Below, in pieces: positions 22,675 through 32,378 of a DNA stretch of 64,000 nucleotides. The stretch spans positions 1-64,000 of the forward strand of contig JBNGIQ010008566.1 in NCBI GenBank assembly GCA_049999765.1, read 5' to 3'. The stretch comes from Phaeoceros laevis. Its lineage: Eukaryota; Anthocerotophyta; Anthocerotopsida; Notothyladales. The translations under genes and the position numbers were made by a program. A model generated the notes under the pieces. The model saw nothing but the letters and a program-made list of their open reading frames with translations. It searched no databases and was not told where the DNA came from. Positions within the stretch are counted from its first letter, which is position 1, and each line of letters starts with the position of its first letter.

Positions 22675-23869
22675 TCAAAACTCCATCCTAGGTGCTGGCT
22701 TGTCACCGGCAGGATTCACTCGCAACTCCCTCCCGTCCAGATTCTGTGAAAACCGAATGAGTTAAGGACCGTATGACTAACCAACAGAGTAAACACAAAG
22801 ATGCTCAGACCGGACCTACAATGATAATGGGGCTTACATATCCGTTAAGCTGGCTAATAGCATCATCGACTTCGGTTTGGGCCGACATGGTCACAAAACC
22901 AAAACCCTTGGACTTTCCAGTGGCCCGGTCGTAGATAACCCTAGATTCCAACACCCTACCATGGCGGCTGAACAGCTCCTCCAAGCCCCCATCATCCACA
23001 CTCCAGGCCAGGTTACCTACGAACATCTTGAACGGGCTGTTGTTGAATCCGCCTCCTCCCATACCAAACCCACCAGGCCGTGGGGTCCCAAACCCGTCGG
23101 CCCTGGGACCACCCATCCTGTTGGCCGGCTGAGGGAAGTTTACTCTAATGCTACGCTGCCCGAGATCCTACATTCCCAAAGAGGCACCTCAAGCACAGTG
23201 GGGAGTAAGAAACCTAAAAAGCCGAGGTTTTCAGCGGGGTTTGAACCACTCACGGAGCCGTCGAGTCGCTCAATGGCGGCGCACGCGTCCTCGTGGGTTC
23301 CCATGGTTACGAACCCGAATCCCCGGCTCCTTCCCGTATCTCTGTCATATATGACCTGTACATAAGAAAACAAGGCTTCATCTACTGAACAGGAACTAAA
23401 GACGTGCCCGAGAGGAACTCAGCAGAAAACTGTGCAGGCAGAGAGCAAAGCTGCTGGCAAGCCAGGTAAATACCTCAACCTGTTCGACAGAACCGACATC
23501 CTGAAACACCTCAGCTAAAGTCCGGCTGTCCACGTCCCATGGCAGATTCCCGACATAAAGCTTGGAACCTTGTTCTGGTGGGGGAGGAGGAGCAAATGGT
23601 TGCTGGTCGCTCTCGCCATAGAGGTCCTGTTCAAGGTCCGACGAGGCAGCGAAGGCGGCGCACCTGCTGCCGCGGCGCTGCCCGGGGAGGGCAAGGGTGA
23701 CGGCCAGACGCGAGCGGGAGAGAGAGAGCGAGGAGTCGGGACTGGCAACGGCGATGGAGGGAGCTGCAGCCAAAGCAGGAGGGCGCTTGGGCAAAGGGCA
23801 ATCTGAACGCGTGGAAACGGCTGCCAGCGAGCCGCTGGAGAGCGCTAGGGAGATGCAGGAAGCCGCCAT
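22675..23869 (-). CDS. chloroplast ribonucleoprotein with two RRMs (cpRNP, CP28/CP29/CP31 type)
   Basis: Four exons with GT-AG boundaries: 23869-23474, 23355-23254, 23167-22838, 22743-22675; 298 codons plus TGA at 22677-22675, all phase 0. Chloroplast ribonucleoproteins bind many plastid mRNAs and affect their stability and editing. The N-terminus ([12 protein letters not shown]...) is rich in Ser, Ala and Arg and lacks acids for about 48 residues, as a plastid transit peptide. Next come a short acidic/proline spacer, RRM1 (RNP2 'LYVGNL' at about residue 104, RNP1 'RGFGFVTM' at 143-150), a Gly-rich linker and RRM2 (RNP2 'MFVGNL', RNP1 'KGFGFVTM'), ending '[18 protein letters not shown]'. Length and order are typical of the family. 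An upstream in-frame Met at 24019 exists, but the start at 23869 gives the usual transit peptide. No defect is seen. It lies 872 bp upstream of pinin on the same strand. Confidence 0.93.
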
Positions 23870-24108
23870 CACGCGGCAACTGCAGCGGCAGGAGGCAGCG
23901 GCAAAGGGGTCGACTGCAGTGATGCTGAACCGGGCGGGTGGACGGTCGAGCGAGATGCAGAGTAAGGATAGAGACAGATTGCAGGGCAGCCTGGGTGTAA
24001 GCGAGGGAGAGGGCGTCAATGAGGACGCGGCTGTCGCCGTTGGATGCTAAAAGCTGCGTGGCATCGGCGCGGCCCGGCCCTTGCACGCAGCTAAAGCCTT
24101 ACAGATAT
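23870..24108 (-). promoter_or_regulatory. upstream region of cpRNP, cut short by Harbinger insertion
   Basis: This 239-bp GC-rich stretch is all that separates the cpRNP start codon from the TTA target duplication of the PIF/Harbinger element. It should contain the 5' untranslated region and any proximal promoter. No TATA box or named motif can be assigned with confidence. Any distal element must act across 3 kb of transposon or lie within the transposon end. Confidence 0.4.
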
Positions 24109-24111
24109 TTA

Positions 24112-24168
24112 GGCGGGTTTTCCATTTGGTCGCCCGTGCCGGTTAATTATTAATCGGCCCGGGTGACC
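24112..24168 (+). repeat. left terminal inverted repeat and subterminal palindrome
   Basis: 24112-24130 is the left inverted repeat, paired with 27125-27143. Immediately inside, 24129-24168 is an imperfect palindrome: 'GGTCGCCCGTGCCGGTTAA' is followed by its near reverse complement ending 'TCGGCCCGGGTGACC'. It could form a hairpin at the transposon end or be a paired binding site for the Myb-like protein. Confidence 0.8.
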
Positions 24169-24295
24169 ATTTTTCCATGTTAACCCCTCAACTTTTTAGC
24201 GGGTCACAGGTTCCACCGGGGCTCACTGGGAGTTCCTTTTCGCGCCGGTGGCCTCATTTGCGTTGTGCTGCCTAGCGCTGCCTAGCTGCGTAGCG

Positions 24296-25561
24296 ATGGC
24301 GATGACGCTTGAGTCACGCGCCATTTTAGTCACCATCACCTCAATGATGGCCTGCATCCTTGACCTGTGTAGTTTTATTGTGCCGTTGGATGAAAACACA
24401 AGCACATTGAGTACTAGCACTCTGGCCATAGATACTGATCAGGATCTCTTGCTTGTGTTACAAAATGGCATCCAGACCATCAACGAGGTTCTTGCAGTGA
24501 TGGCAACTTGGCAACGCATGCCGTATGGGTTCCTACGTGGTGTTACGTGTGGGGACATGTACATCAAACCGCGTGTACGTGCATTGTGGCCTCTCTACAG
24601 GAATCATGTGTCTACTCATGATGCCCCTAGGTTTAAGCGATTTTTCAGATTCGATTGGGAATCATTTCAATACGTATGCTCCATAGTTCTGGTGGATCTA
24701 CAGACCAATGTTGTTCCTGGGTTTTGCAATATCGAAGGAAGAGTGCTGACTGTGGATTGGCAAGTGGCTATAGCATTGCGTAGATTGGCAACAGGGGACT
24801 CCTACTTATCTATTAGTGAAACTTTTGGTGTGGGGCTAAAAACAGCGTGGAAGTGCACCAAGCGGTTTGTCCAATCCATCATAGCACGAGGTGGTAGTCA
24901 TTTGCGGTGGCCTAGTACGGCCCAAGAATTAGCTTATGTGAAAGCTGGCTTCAGACAACATCATGGATTGCCCAATTGTTGTGGAGCTGTGGATGGTACT
25001 CATTTTGTGATAGACTTACCTCCTCGTGAGATGGCAATTGATTGGTACAGTAGGTACAAGTCATACACCATGGTCCTCCAGGGAATAGTTGCTCATGATA
25101 AACGTTTCTTAGATGTCTTCACTGGGTGGCCAGGCACAACAGCTGATGCTAGAGTAATGTCAAACTCTTCATTCAATCATGAGGTCAATGCAGGCAGACG
25201 CTTGAATGGAGAACCTGTGCAGCTGGGACAACATAGTTTCCGGGAATACGTTATAGGAGATGCTGGTTATCCTAACTTGCCATGGCTTGTGACTCCTGTG
25301 CCAGGTCAACTTCTACCAGTGAAGCAAAAATCATACAACTACAAGCACTCATCAACACGTATGGCTGTGGAAGGTGCTTTTGGCTTGCTCAAATCGGTGT
25401 GGAGAATTCTAGGAAGAAAAGCATGGCGGGGAGATCCCAAATTCTTCTCACAGACAACATACTGTTGCTGTATTTTACACAATATTTTGATAGAGACAAA
25501 TGTGTCTATAGATCCCTTGCTACTTAGTGTACCCCCAACCGTCACAGTTACCAACTCATAG
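24296..25561 (+). CDS. HARBI1-type DDE nuclease (PIF/Harbinger transposase)
   Basis: The catalytic subunit of the transposase: cuts the element ends and joins them to TTA-like targets, acting in the nucleus with the Myb-like partner. The start at 24296 is the first ATG in the open frame, giving 421 residues. A helix-turn-helix-like part ('LRRLATGDSYLSISETFGVG') precedes the DDE_Tnp_4 core: 'CGAVDGTHF' (first Asp), 'YVIGDAGYPNLPW' (second Asp) and 'MAVEGAFGLLKSVWRIL' (Glu), with 'CCCILHNILIE' at the end. All three catalytic acids are present. The frame stops at TAG 25559-25561, but the same frame stays open to TAA 25658-25660 and reads 'RLKNALIDYLWEL', the usual C-terminal block of the family. 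The TAG is probably a nonsense mutation that removes 32 residues. Confidence 0.93.
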   Translation: MAMTLESRAILVTITSMMACILDLCSFIVPLDENTSTLSTSTLAIDTDQDLLLVLQNGIQTINEVLAVMATWQRMPYGFLRGVTCGDMYIKPRVRALWPLYRNHVSTHDAPRFKRFFRFDWESFQYVCSIVLVDLQTNVVPGFCNIEGRVLTVDWQVAIALRRLATGDSYLSISETFGVGLKTAWKCTKRFVQSIIARGGSHLRWPSTAQELAYVKAGFRQHHGLPNCCGAVDGTHFVIDLPPREMAIDWYSRYKSYTMVLQGIVAHDKRFLDVFTGWPGTTADARVMSNSSFNHEVNAGRRLNGEPVQLGQHSFREYVIGDAGYPNLPWLVTPVPGQLLPVKQKSYNYKHSSTRMAVEGAFGLLKSVWRILGRKAWRGDPKFFSQTTYCCCILHNILIETNVSIDPLLLSVPPTVTVTNS

Positions 25562-25668
25562 CCTACAACTGTGAACCCTGGAACAACTGATGAAGGACTG
25601 CGATTAAAGAATGCACTCATTGATTACCTTTGGGAGCTGAATCCTACAGTTCCCCAGTAAAAAAAGGC

Positions 25669-26863
25669 TTATGATGATTTGTCATGTGCCTTTAGAATGG
25701 ACTCTCCTAAAAACTTCATGTTTTCCCCGATGCCTTGCAAAGCACCAATATATCCAAACCCCAATTGTCTAGACACCTCGAGTTTCTCTTTATCCATCTC
25801 TTTCTGAGAGGAGAACTTGTCTCTCTCGAGTTTCATGACTTCTTGATGCCGTGCATCTATCTTCAACTCAGCCTCTTGCATGACTTTCACAAGCTTGTCA
25901 TTATTTTTCTCCAAAGTTGGGATCAGACCCAAAGTTGTCTTAGACTGTTTGGTCTTTCTACGCTTGCCACCATTTTCTACCTGATCAATGCCTTTTGTGG
26001 GTGACGTCGCTGTGTCATCATCCAGGCTATCATCACCAAAAAGCTCAAATCTTGTTGTACTACCAACTGATTCACTGACTTGATTAGTGCCTTCATCATT
26101 CGTGGAAGGTGGTGACTTGTTGATAGTGACTGGTGGAGTATTGTGCACCCCTGTAAAACATCATGACAAGCAATTGATTAAAATATGCAAGTACCTCACG
26201 TATGCCAAGGTAAGCAGGTCCTGGAGCAATACATTGACTGTTACCTTGTATAAGAGCTGGCTCACGTTGCATTTGAGTTGTGTCCAATAAAAGATCGTCG
26301 GGGTCAGCTGCTGTGCTCTCACCACACCAAGTGAGCATGCTATGGTAGACCCTATCAGAAAATGCTACAGGTAGGCAGTGTAGCTTATGCTCCTTGCTTG
26401 TTAATTCCCAATACGAGGCACATCCTGACGGTGTGCCATGCAACGCGTTCTCATAATCGTGCACCCTCTTCCAATCTGTAAGAAGGCTTTCCCATTTGTC
26501 TTTGCACTGTTGGTGAGAGCGTTGAACACCTGCAGCTGCACATTGATTGGCAATGTCCTTCCACCTTTCCATGGATTTCTTGTGCCTCTGTTTTGCCCCA
26601 TCAATAGAAAGACGATGGACAGCATCACGACGAGCATCTTGAAGAACTAGCAACTCACTCTCTGACCAATTCACACGCCCTTTCTTCGTAGCGCCTCCTT
26701 GCCCTTGAGTGGTTGATGGCACAGATGACGCAGGTGGCTGCTTGCTTGATGGTCCTTGCCCTTGAGTGTTTGGTGAGGCTTGAGTGCTTGGAGCGGAGGG
26801 TGTATTGTTGGCCATTGCTGGGCTGTGACTGGTAGGAGGGGGAGAGTCAATAGCTGAGGCCAT
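25669..26863 (-). CDS. Myb/trihelix-like DNA-binding protein of PIF/Harbinger
   Basis: Second gene of the Harbinger element; such proteins bind the transposon ends and bring the nuclease into the nucleus. Two exons, 26863-26245 and 26150-25669, joined by a 94-bp GT-AG intron (phase 1); 366 codons plus stop. After a Ser/Pro/Gln-rich N-terminus lies a Myb_DNA-bind_4/SANT-like domain ('RVNWSESELLVLQDARRDAV', then MERWKDIA, CKDKWESLLTDWKRV), roughly residues 67-145. Exon 2 ends in a basic patch (GGKRRKTKQSK) and a long charged coiled coil. The start at 26863 is the Met before the low-complexity leader; an upstream Met at 26983 lies in subterminal sequence. The stop is 8 bp from the extended nuclease stop on the other strand. 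No lesion seen. Confidence 0.88.
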
Positions 26864-27098
26864 GGCGTACGCTATTGTGAAGGTGTCGATATGGCGGAAG
26901 AAGTTCCAGGACACGGGAGGGGAGAGAGGAGGGAGTAGGAACCGGCTCGCGAGGGTCACTTCGGCATACCGGGTGTGTAGCACCCGGCAAAAAATGTAGA
27001 CCTCACTAAAAATAGACCTGCTACATTTTAGACGGGTTGTCCAAAAAACTCCCTATTTTTGGGCTCACCCGTTTGCAGGCGCTTGTCGCGACTCGGGA

Positions 27099-27143
27099 CT
27101 TAGACCGGCACCGGCCCGGGTGACACCACATGGAAAACCAGCC
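27099..27143 (-). repeat. right terminal inverted repeat
   Basis: Read on minus from 27143: 'GGCTGGTTTTCCATGTGGT', then a 'CACCCGGGCCGG' block that is also found inside the left palindrome. It is followed directly by the TTA target duplication at 27144. Confidence 0.85.
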
Positions 27144-27146
27144 TTA

Positions 27147-27766
27147 TCCCTCCTTCCAAGTTACCTATTTATATGTTGCCGTTAGGTCGATATAGCATCC
27201 CGTGGAGGAAATGACGAGCTTAGGGAGAAACCCACGGTGGGGTGGGTTACCCACCCCAAGCTAACTCATTGTGCCTTAGAACGGCTCACTTGTGGGTAAT
27301 TTTGTGTAAACGGAGACTGAACCTTACTATGTCTTCAAAGGAGCTCATGCACGTGAAGGGCTGCCTTCTCATAACCTAACCTCAAACTCTAACTATCACT
27401 TGCAGTTTGAACCCTAATAGTTTTACTTGAATTAACTCCAATTGACTCTACTCCTAACTATAGTATGTGGCGTGCTATCTGATTTCCGTGTTAACGTGTA
27501 GGGACCTTGACTGCTGTTTGCACAGCAAAGTAGTTAAGTAGTTGTTTGCTCCCGACTGGAGGTTAGGTTCTGAACTCGTCTGGTTGGGTGGTTAACCACC
27601 CTGGATAGGCGGTAGCCGATTAGGGAAGTTGCCCTAGTCGGCGGGCCGTCTCCTGGCGGCGGCTAGGTTAGGGGACGGGCCTACCTCCCAACCCGGGAGG
27701 CTAGGCTTGGGCACATTCGTGCCTGTGTAAGCAGGGCTAGATTTAGTAAGAAGAGAGAGATATTGT
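27147..27766 (+). repeat. probable first part of a split gypsy 5' LTR
   Basis: Lies between the Harbinger right end and the copia left LTR. Because the copia element inserted here with an ATTGT duplication, this sequence was once joined to 34615 onward, which leads after about 310 bp into a TGGTATCAGAGC primer site. It is therefore probably LTR or flank of that element. Where the LTR begins could not be decided; no gene is seen. Confidence 0.4.
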
Positions 27767-28016
27767 TGTCGAAACCAGCGTAGATTAGCCAGACATGGAG
27801 ATGAATGCTTGAATGCTATGCAGGTGTTTGCACCATGACGACGTGAACTTGTCGCGTGAGTTGTGTGTATTATGGTCGCGTGAACGACCTTCGAGTTTGT
27901 GTGTAAATAACCGTCGTAACCATTCAACCATACTTAAGCTATGTAAAGCTAACTAACTCAACTATGATTGCGGCATGTATAAATAGGTGTAACTAACCTA
28001 ACCCTATTTCCCAATA
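27767..28016 (-). repeat. copia copy 1, 3' LTR
   Basis: 250 bp; partner of 34365-34614. On the coding strand it starts TATTGGGAAATAGGG and ends GGTTTCGACA. Both LTRs start TA where TG would be usual. Confidence 0.95.
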
Positions 28017-28025
28017 CCCCCACTC
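28017..28025 (-). other. copia copy 1 polypurine tract
   Basis: GAGTGGGGG on minus, directly before the 3' LTR; primer for plus-strand DNA synthesis. The same tract occupies the same place in copia copy 2 (54224-54232). Confidence 0.85.
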
Positions 28026-28065
28026 AGGCCGCATTCTGTTCACTTCCGAGTTTTTTCCGCCAGCC

Positions 28066-28330
28066 ATGCTTCGCGACTTGGCCATTACGGCGCTCCGCCC
28101 CTCGCCGGCGCACTGCCTTACGCCCGTCTGCAGCTCGGGAGATTACTCACGGCGTTGGAGCATACCATCGCCAAGCTAGAGGTGGAGAGGGACTTTGCGC
28201 CGCAGCGCCTGTGGGAAACAGCTGCCGCCGCCACTTGGGTTGATAGCCAGCTTTCTTTTGCCGACCAGCAGCACCTTGCTCTGGACAAACGGAAGCTGCT
28301 GCCACTTGGAAACCGACTGGGAAGCACCAT
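28066..28330 (+). CDS. antisense extra ORF of copia (copy 1), degenerate
   Basis: Lies between the RNase H gene and the 3' LTR, on the strand opposite to gag-pol. Starts 'MLRDLAITALRP' and, after a one-base loss in a C run, continues in the other frame with 'IAKLEVERDFAPQRLWE' and 'WVDSQLSFADQQHLALD'. The same region in copia copy 2 (54269-54540) encodes a similar chain, and close to half of the codon differences between the copies are silent, which points to past selection on protein. Product unknown; charged and helical. Confidence 0.5.
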
Positions 28331-28636
28331 CACCTGCACTGCTGAGAATTGGGCGCCTTGCAGCTATGTGTGTTGGCGCACTGGACTTCGGATGGTCTGG
28401 AATTCTGTCTCTAGTGATTCACCACTGCACATCTCCATGCACTATGCTACCCATCTTTGCTCTCATCTGCACAGGTACTAGTTAGACGCATGCCTGACTA
28501 GTGGTTTGTGGTTTGTGTATTGTGTATTGTGCTTTGCAGTACCGGACTTGCAGAACGAATTTCAGTGATGCAGGTATGTTCTGACACTATCACCTACTGC
28601 ATGCAAGCCTAGTCTAGCACTCTAGGGTCTAACACA

Positions 28637-29123
28637 CTATGTCTGATCTTTAGGGACTATGCCCAAGCTGCGGCAATGCTTCAAATGTGCCTCTGCCGAT
28701 AGTGCCTTGGTCATGACGTCCGCTGGGTTCTTAGATATGTTGATATACTCCAACTGGATCTCCTGGTGCTCCACCACATCTCGGATAAAATGATGATGCA
28801 CCTCAATTTGCTTCGTCCTTGAGTGGAACACAGGATTGTTGGCAAGGGCAATGGCGCCCTGGTTATCACAGTGTAAGATAGTAGTTGTTTCTTGCTTTTG
28901 TCCTACATTTGACAAGCATCTCCTGTCTGTCCCACACTGCCTCTTTTGCAGCTACCGTGAGGGTCTTATATTCAACCTCGGTACTAGAGAGGCAAACATT
29001 GGTATTCTGTTTACATGACCATGCCACTGGGCCCCCTCCCAGCATAAAGATGTATGCGGCAACTGACCTCCTACTATTGGGGTCGGCAGCCCAATCGCTG
29101 TCACAATATCCTTCCAGAGACAA
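28637..29123 (-). pseudogene. copia copy 1 RNase H, broken
   Basis: RNase H of the polyprotein in two frames: 29123-28866 has 'GYCDSDWAADPNSRRSVAAY' (Asp) and 'LSSTEVEYKTLTVAAKEAVW' (Glu); 28915-28637 has 'LHCDNQGAIALANNP' (Asp) and 'VHHHFIRDVVE'. The catalytic acids are present but divided by a frameshift near 28900. Confidence 0.9.
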
Positions 29124-29128
29124 TCTTT

Positions 29129-30829
29129 TTATCTGACGCTCTGTATATGATGCAATAAGTCCTTGTGGCCTTCAGATACCTGAGAATGCGTTTGACCTGC
29201 ATCCAATGTTCCCTGCCGTAATTTGCAAGAAACTGTGATACTAGGTGAACTGTAAACACAATATCGGCCCTTGTCAAGCAGGTCAGATAAATCAATGTGC
29301 CGACAGCCTGCTTGTAGCATCTCTTCGAGCTCTATTTCAGTTGTAGTTGCTTGATCCTTGGTGAGCTTAACACCTGCTGCCAGTGGCGTGGCGGATCCAT
29401 GGGCCTCTACAAGATTGAACTTATCGAGACTGTCTCCCATATACTTCCTTTGTGAAAGAGTCAACGTTCTCTTCTTCCTGTCTCTAATGATTTCTACGCC
29501 AAGGCACCATTTCAAGTTTCCGAGGTCGCTCATGTCAAACTCTTATTTTAGCAAGTTCTTTACGACTTCTAGCAGACTTGTGCTGGCAGCTAGTATCAAG
29601 TCATCAACATAGACCAACATCAAGAGGTAAGCTCCCTTCCTTCAAAGTACATACAGGTTGCTGTCTACACTGGCTTTTGTGAACCCGCATTTTGTCAGAA
29701 ATGAATCCAACTGGCTATGCCAGGCTCTGGGACTCTGTTTTAACCCATATAGAGTCTTGTGCAGCTTGCAGACCAGATGTTCCTTGCCTTTCTCTTCGTA
29801 GCCCTTGGGCTGTTGCATATAAATCTCCTCCTTGAGGACACCATGAAGGAAGGCTGTGCGCACGTCCATTTGACGGAGATCAAGGTCACAATGAGCAGCC
29901 ACAGCCAACACAAGCCTCAAGGTTGGAAACTTAACCACAGGTGCGAAAGTCTCAAAGTAGTCCTCGCCATGACACTGTGAGAAGCCACCCACCGCAAGTC
30001 TTGCCTTGAATCTAGCTATCTGACCTTCTGGTGTGTACTTCTTTTTAAATACCCACTTACAAGAGATAGCTTTCCGGCCTGGTGGTAGAGGCTGCAGTGA
30101 CCAGGTTCCATTCTTGACCAAGGAGTCATATTCGTCTTGCACTGCAATCTTCCATTGTTTACTTTCAGGTCTTGAATATGCTTCTTGCATACTAGCAGGC
30201 TCAGACGTGTCTACTAACGCTGTTGCCAAGGCTTGTGCCTGCACAGATGTCAAGCTCACCTCCATGCCTGCTGGCACACTCGATGACAGCATTGTGAGCA
30301 TTGTAACTACATCCTGGTCATTATACTATGACTCATCTGTGTCCCCCACTGGAGCTACACTCCAGCTAGTGTTTGCAACATCGACAGTAGAGAAATCTGT
30401 ATGGCTGGCTCCACTCGTCCACTTGCTTGGACTAAAGGTGATGGGGCCTTTGCGTGCTCTCGATGGATACCTCGATGGTGCATCCACTATCTGTGCATGT
30501 GCCCCCACTGCTGGTGCAATGGCATCCTCTGCTGGTACAGGTGGTAGTGCAACCTCCTCCTCAACATAGCTAGGTAAACTTGCACTTTTGTCAATCATTT
30601 CGACCTCACTACTGTCCAGCATATCTAACTCATACCCTGGTTCTTCTTCCAGCTGCGATATGTTGTTCGAGGACTGGTCAAAGAACCCGAGCTCCGCATC
30701 TTCCTCAACACTTGCGTGCTGTCCAGATTCACTGGTCTCAGCATCTACACTTAACTGTTCCCATTGGACCGTTGGAGTCAGCATGCTTGTGCCTTCATCT
30801 ACGGCTGCCTCCTCCTCGTGGGCAGGCAA
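29129..30829 (-). pseudogene. copia copy 1 reverse transcriptase, broken
   Basis: Begins with the acidic integrase-RT linker (30829-30326, ended by TAG), then RT: 'WKIAVQDEYDSLVKNGTW', 'ISCKWVFKKKYTPEGQI', 'QMDVRTAFLHGVLKEEIYM' (catalytic Asp), 'KTLYGLKQSPRAWH' and, after a TGA at 29642-29644, 'LLMLVYVDDLILAAS' (catalytic Asp pair). A TAA lies shortly after. It continues 'SDLGNLKWCLGVEI' and shifts frame near 29325 to the connection domain (29295-29101). All polymerase motifs are recognisable. Confidence 0.92.
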
Positions 30830-32345
30830 GTCTTTCCCGGATGTGGGGTAAGCAGCAATGCTTCGTTAAACACCACACTCCACGCATAATGTACTTGCCT
30901 TGACTTGGGGTCGAAGAGCTTGTAGGCCTCCACCCCTTCTGTGTACCCAACAAAGATTAGCTTCAGTGCACGATCTGATAACTTGTTGTGCTCCCTCTTT
31001 TCCTTAGGAATATGAGCATAAGCTATAGAGCCAAAAGTACAAAGATGCTGGATTGACAGCTTGCGTCCACACCAAAGTTCATACGGGGTTTTTCCTTCAA
31101 CCGCCTTGCAGTGAAGTCTATTGTATAGATAGTTTGCTGTAGAGACAAGACAGCCTCCCCCCAATACTTCAGTGATAGTCCAGCTTGCTTTAGGAGTGAA
31201 CAAGTTATGTTTTGTGCTGATTGATTCCTCCTTTCTGCAACTCCATTTTGTGCAAAGCTGTATGGCACAGTGAACTGTCTCGCAATGCCCAAGGATGCAC
31301 AGTGGTCGTTGAAGGCATCACTATCAAACTCGCCTCCATTATCAGTGCGCAAGCACTGCAGCTTCTTGCCAATTTGGTGCTCAACCATAGCTTTATACTC
31401 CTTGAATGATTGGAATGCATCACTCTTGTATTTCAAGATGTATACATATGAGTAACGGCTGTAGTCATCAATGAACGTCAAGAAGTATTTGCCTCCACCC
31501 CAAGAATCAACGGAGACAGGTCCACACAGGTCAGCATGCACCAAACTCAGCACCTCAGTTGCTCTCTTTCCTCCCCCTTTGGGATATGCTGTGACATGGT
31601 GTTTGCCGAAGACGCAGGCTTCACAAAATGGAAGGGACGTCAACTGGCTAGGCAGGCCATCACTGTAAATGTCAGCCTTAGCCATGTCCTGGAGCTTCTT
31701 TGGATTGGGGTGTCTAAGCCTCATATGCCACACTTTTGTCACATCAGATGCAAACACAGATGAGTGCAGGCCTGCAATTTGAGCTGACGGAGCTGGAATG
31801 CTTGACACATTCGGCAAAAATAGATCGTGTGTAAGCGTGCCCACTGCAATCACCCGACCCCACTGCTTAATTGTGCATGTGGATTGACAAAAGGTGACTT
31901 TCATTTCTTTGTTCTGTGCAAGTTGTGAAACTAACAACAGATTTTTGGTAATTGCAGGTACGTGGAGAACATCATAAAGCGTGAGTGTCGACCCATTCTT
32001 AAGACGCAGTAAGACTGTGCCTATCCCTTTTATTGCCAGCTGGCTATTGTCCCCAAGTATGACACTTTGTGGACTTGTATGAAGGGTGTAGTGAGAGAAT
32101 GCAGTCCTATCACTACAAATGTGGGCTGTGGCCCCTGAGTCGACAAACCAGTGTCCTACACTAGATTCTGATGTAGTCAAGCAAACTGTGAGGACATGAT
32201 GATTTATGCAGGTTCTCTTTGCTGGGCTCTCCTCCGACGCTGGGCAATTTGCATCATCTGGCTGTGGTTGAGGCTTCAAAGACTGAACAAGCTGCACTGA
32301 AGTTGTCGTCCGCTCCTTCTTGGCAACACTATGTGCCTCAGGCAA
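30799..32345 (-). pseudogene. copia copy 1 protease and integrase, broken
   Basis: Retropepsin motif 'HWFVDSGATAHICSD' (active-site DSG intact), then the pre-integrase zinc region ('WHMRLRHPNPKKL', 'CEACVFGKHH'), then the integrase core with 'FIDDYSRYSYVYIL' (Asp), 'LRTDNGGEFDSDAF' (Asp) and 'FAQNGVAERRN' (Glu). The catalytic triad is complete. A frameshift near 31120-31150 moves reading to the 31203-30799 frame ('YLYNRLHCKAVEGKTPYELW'). Confidence 0.92.
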
Positions 32346-32378
32346 GGGTACGTTACGTGGCTCATTGTTCTTCTTCTT

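Larger units (their letters stand above)
24112..27143 (+). mobile_element. PIF/Harbinger DNA transposon, apparently full-length
   Basis: A 3032-bp element bounded by matching 3-bp target duplications (TTA at 24109-24111 and 27144-27146), the target preferred by this superfamily. The terminal inverted repeats start GGC[G/T]GGTTTTCCAT[T/G]TGGT, with two mismatches in the first 19 bases. It carries the two genes of autonomous members: a HARBI1-type nuclease on plus and a Myb/trihelix-like protein on minus, arranged tail to tail. Ends, target site and both genes are therefore all present. Confidence 0.93.

Noticed and set aside
23515-24086. Long overlapping ORFs on both strands in the cpRNP first exon
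   Set aside because: GC-rich exon shadows; only the frame that gives the transit peptide and RRM1 is supported.
24248-24295. Non-ATG N-terminal extension of the Harbinger nuclease
   Set aside because: It begins with GTG in subterminal transposon sequence; the first ATG at 24296 is the simpler start.
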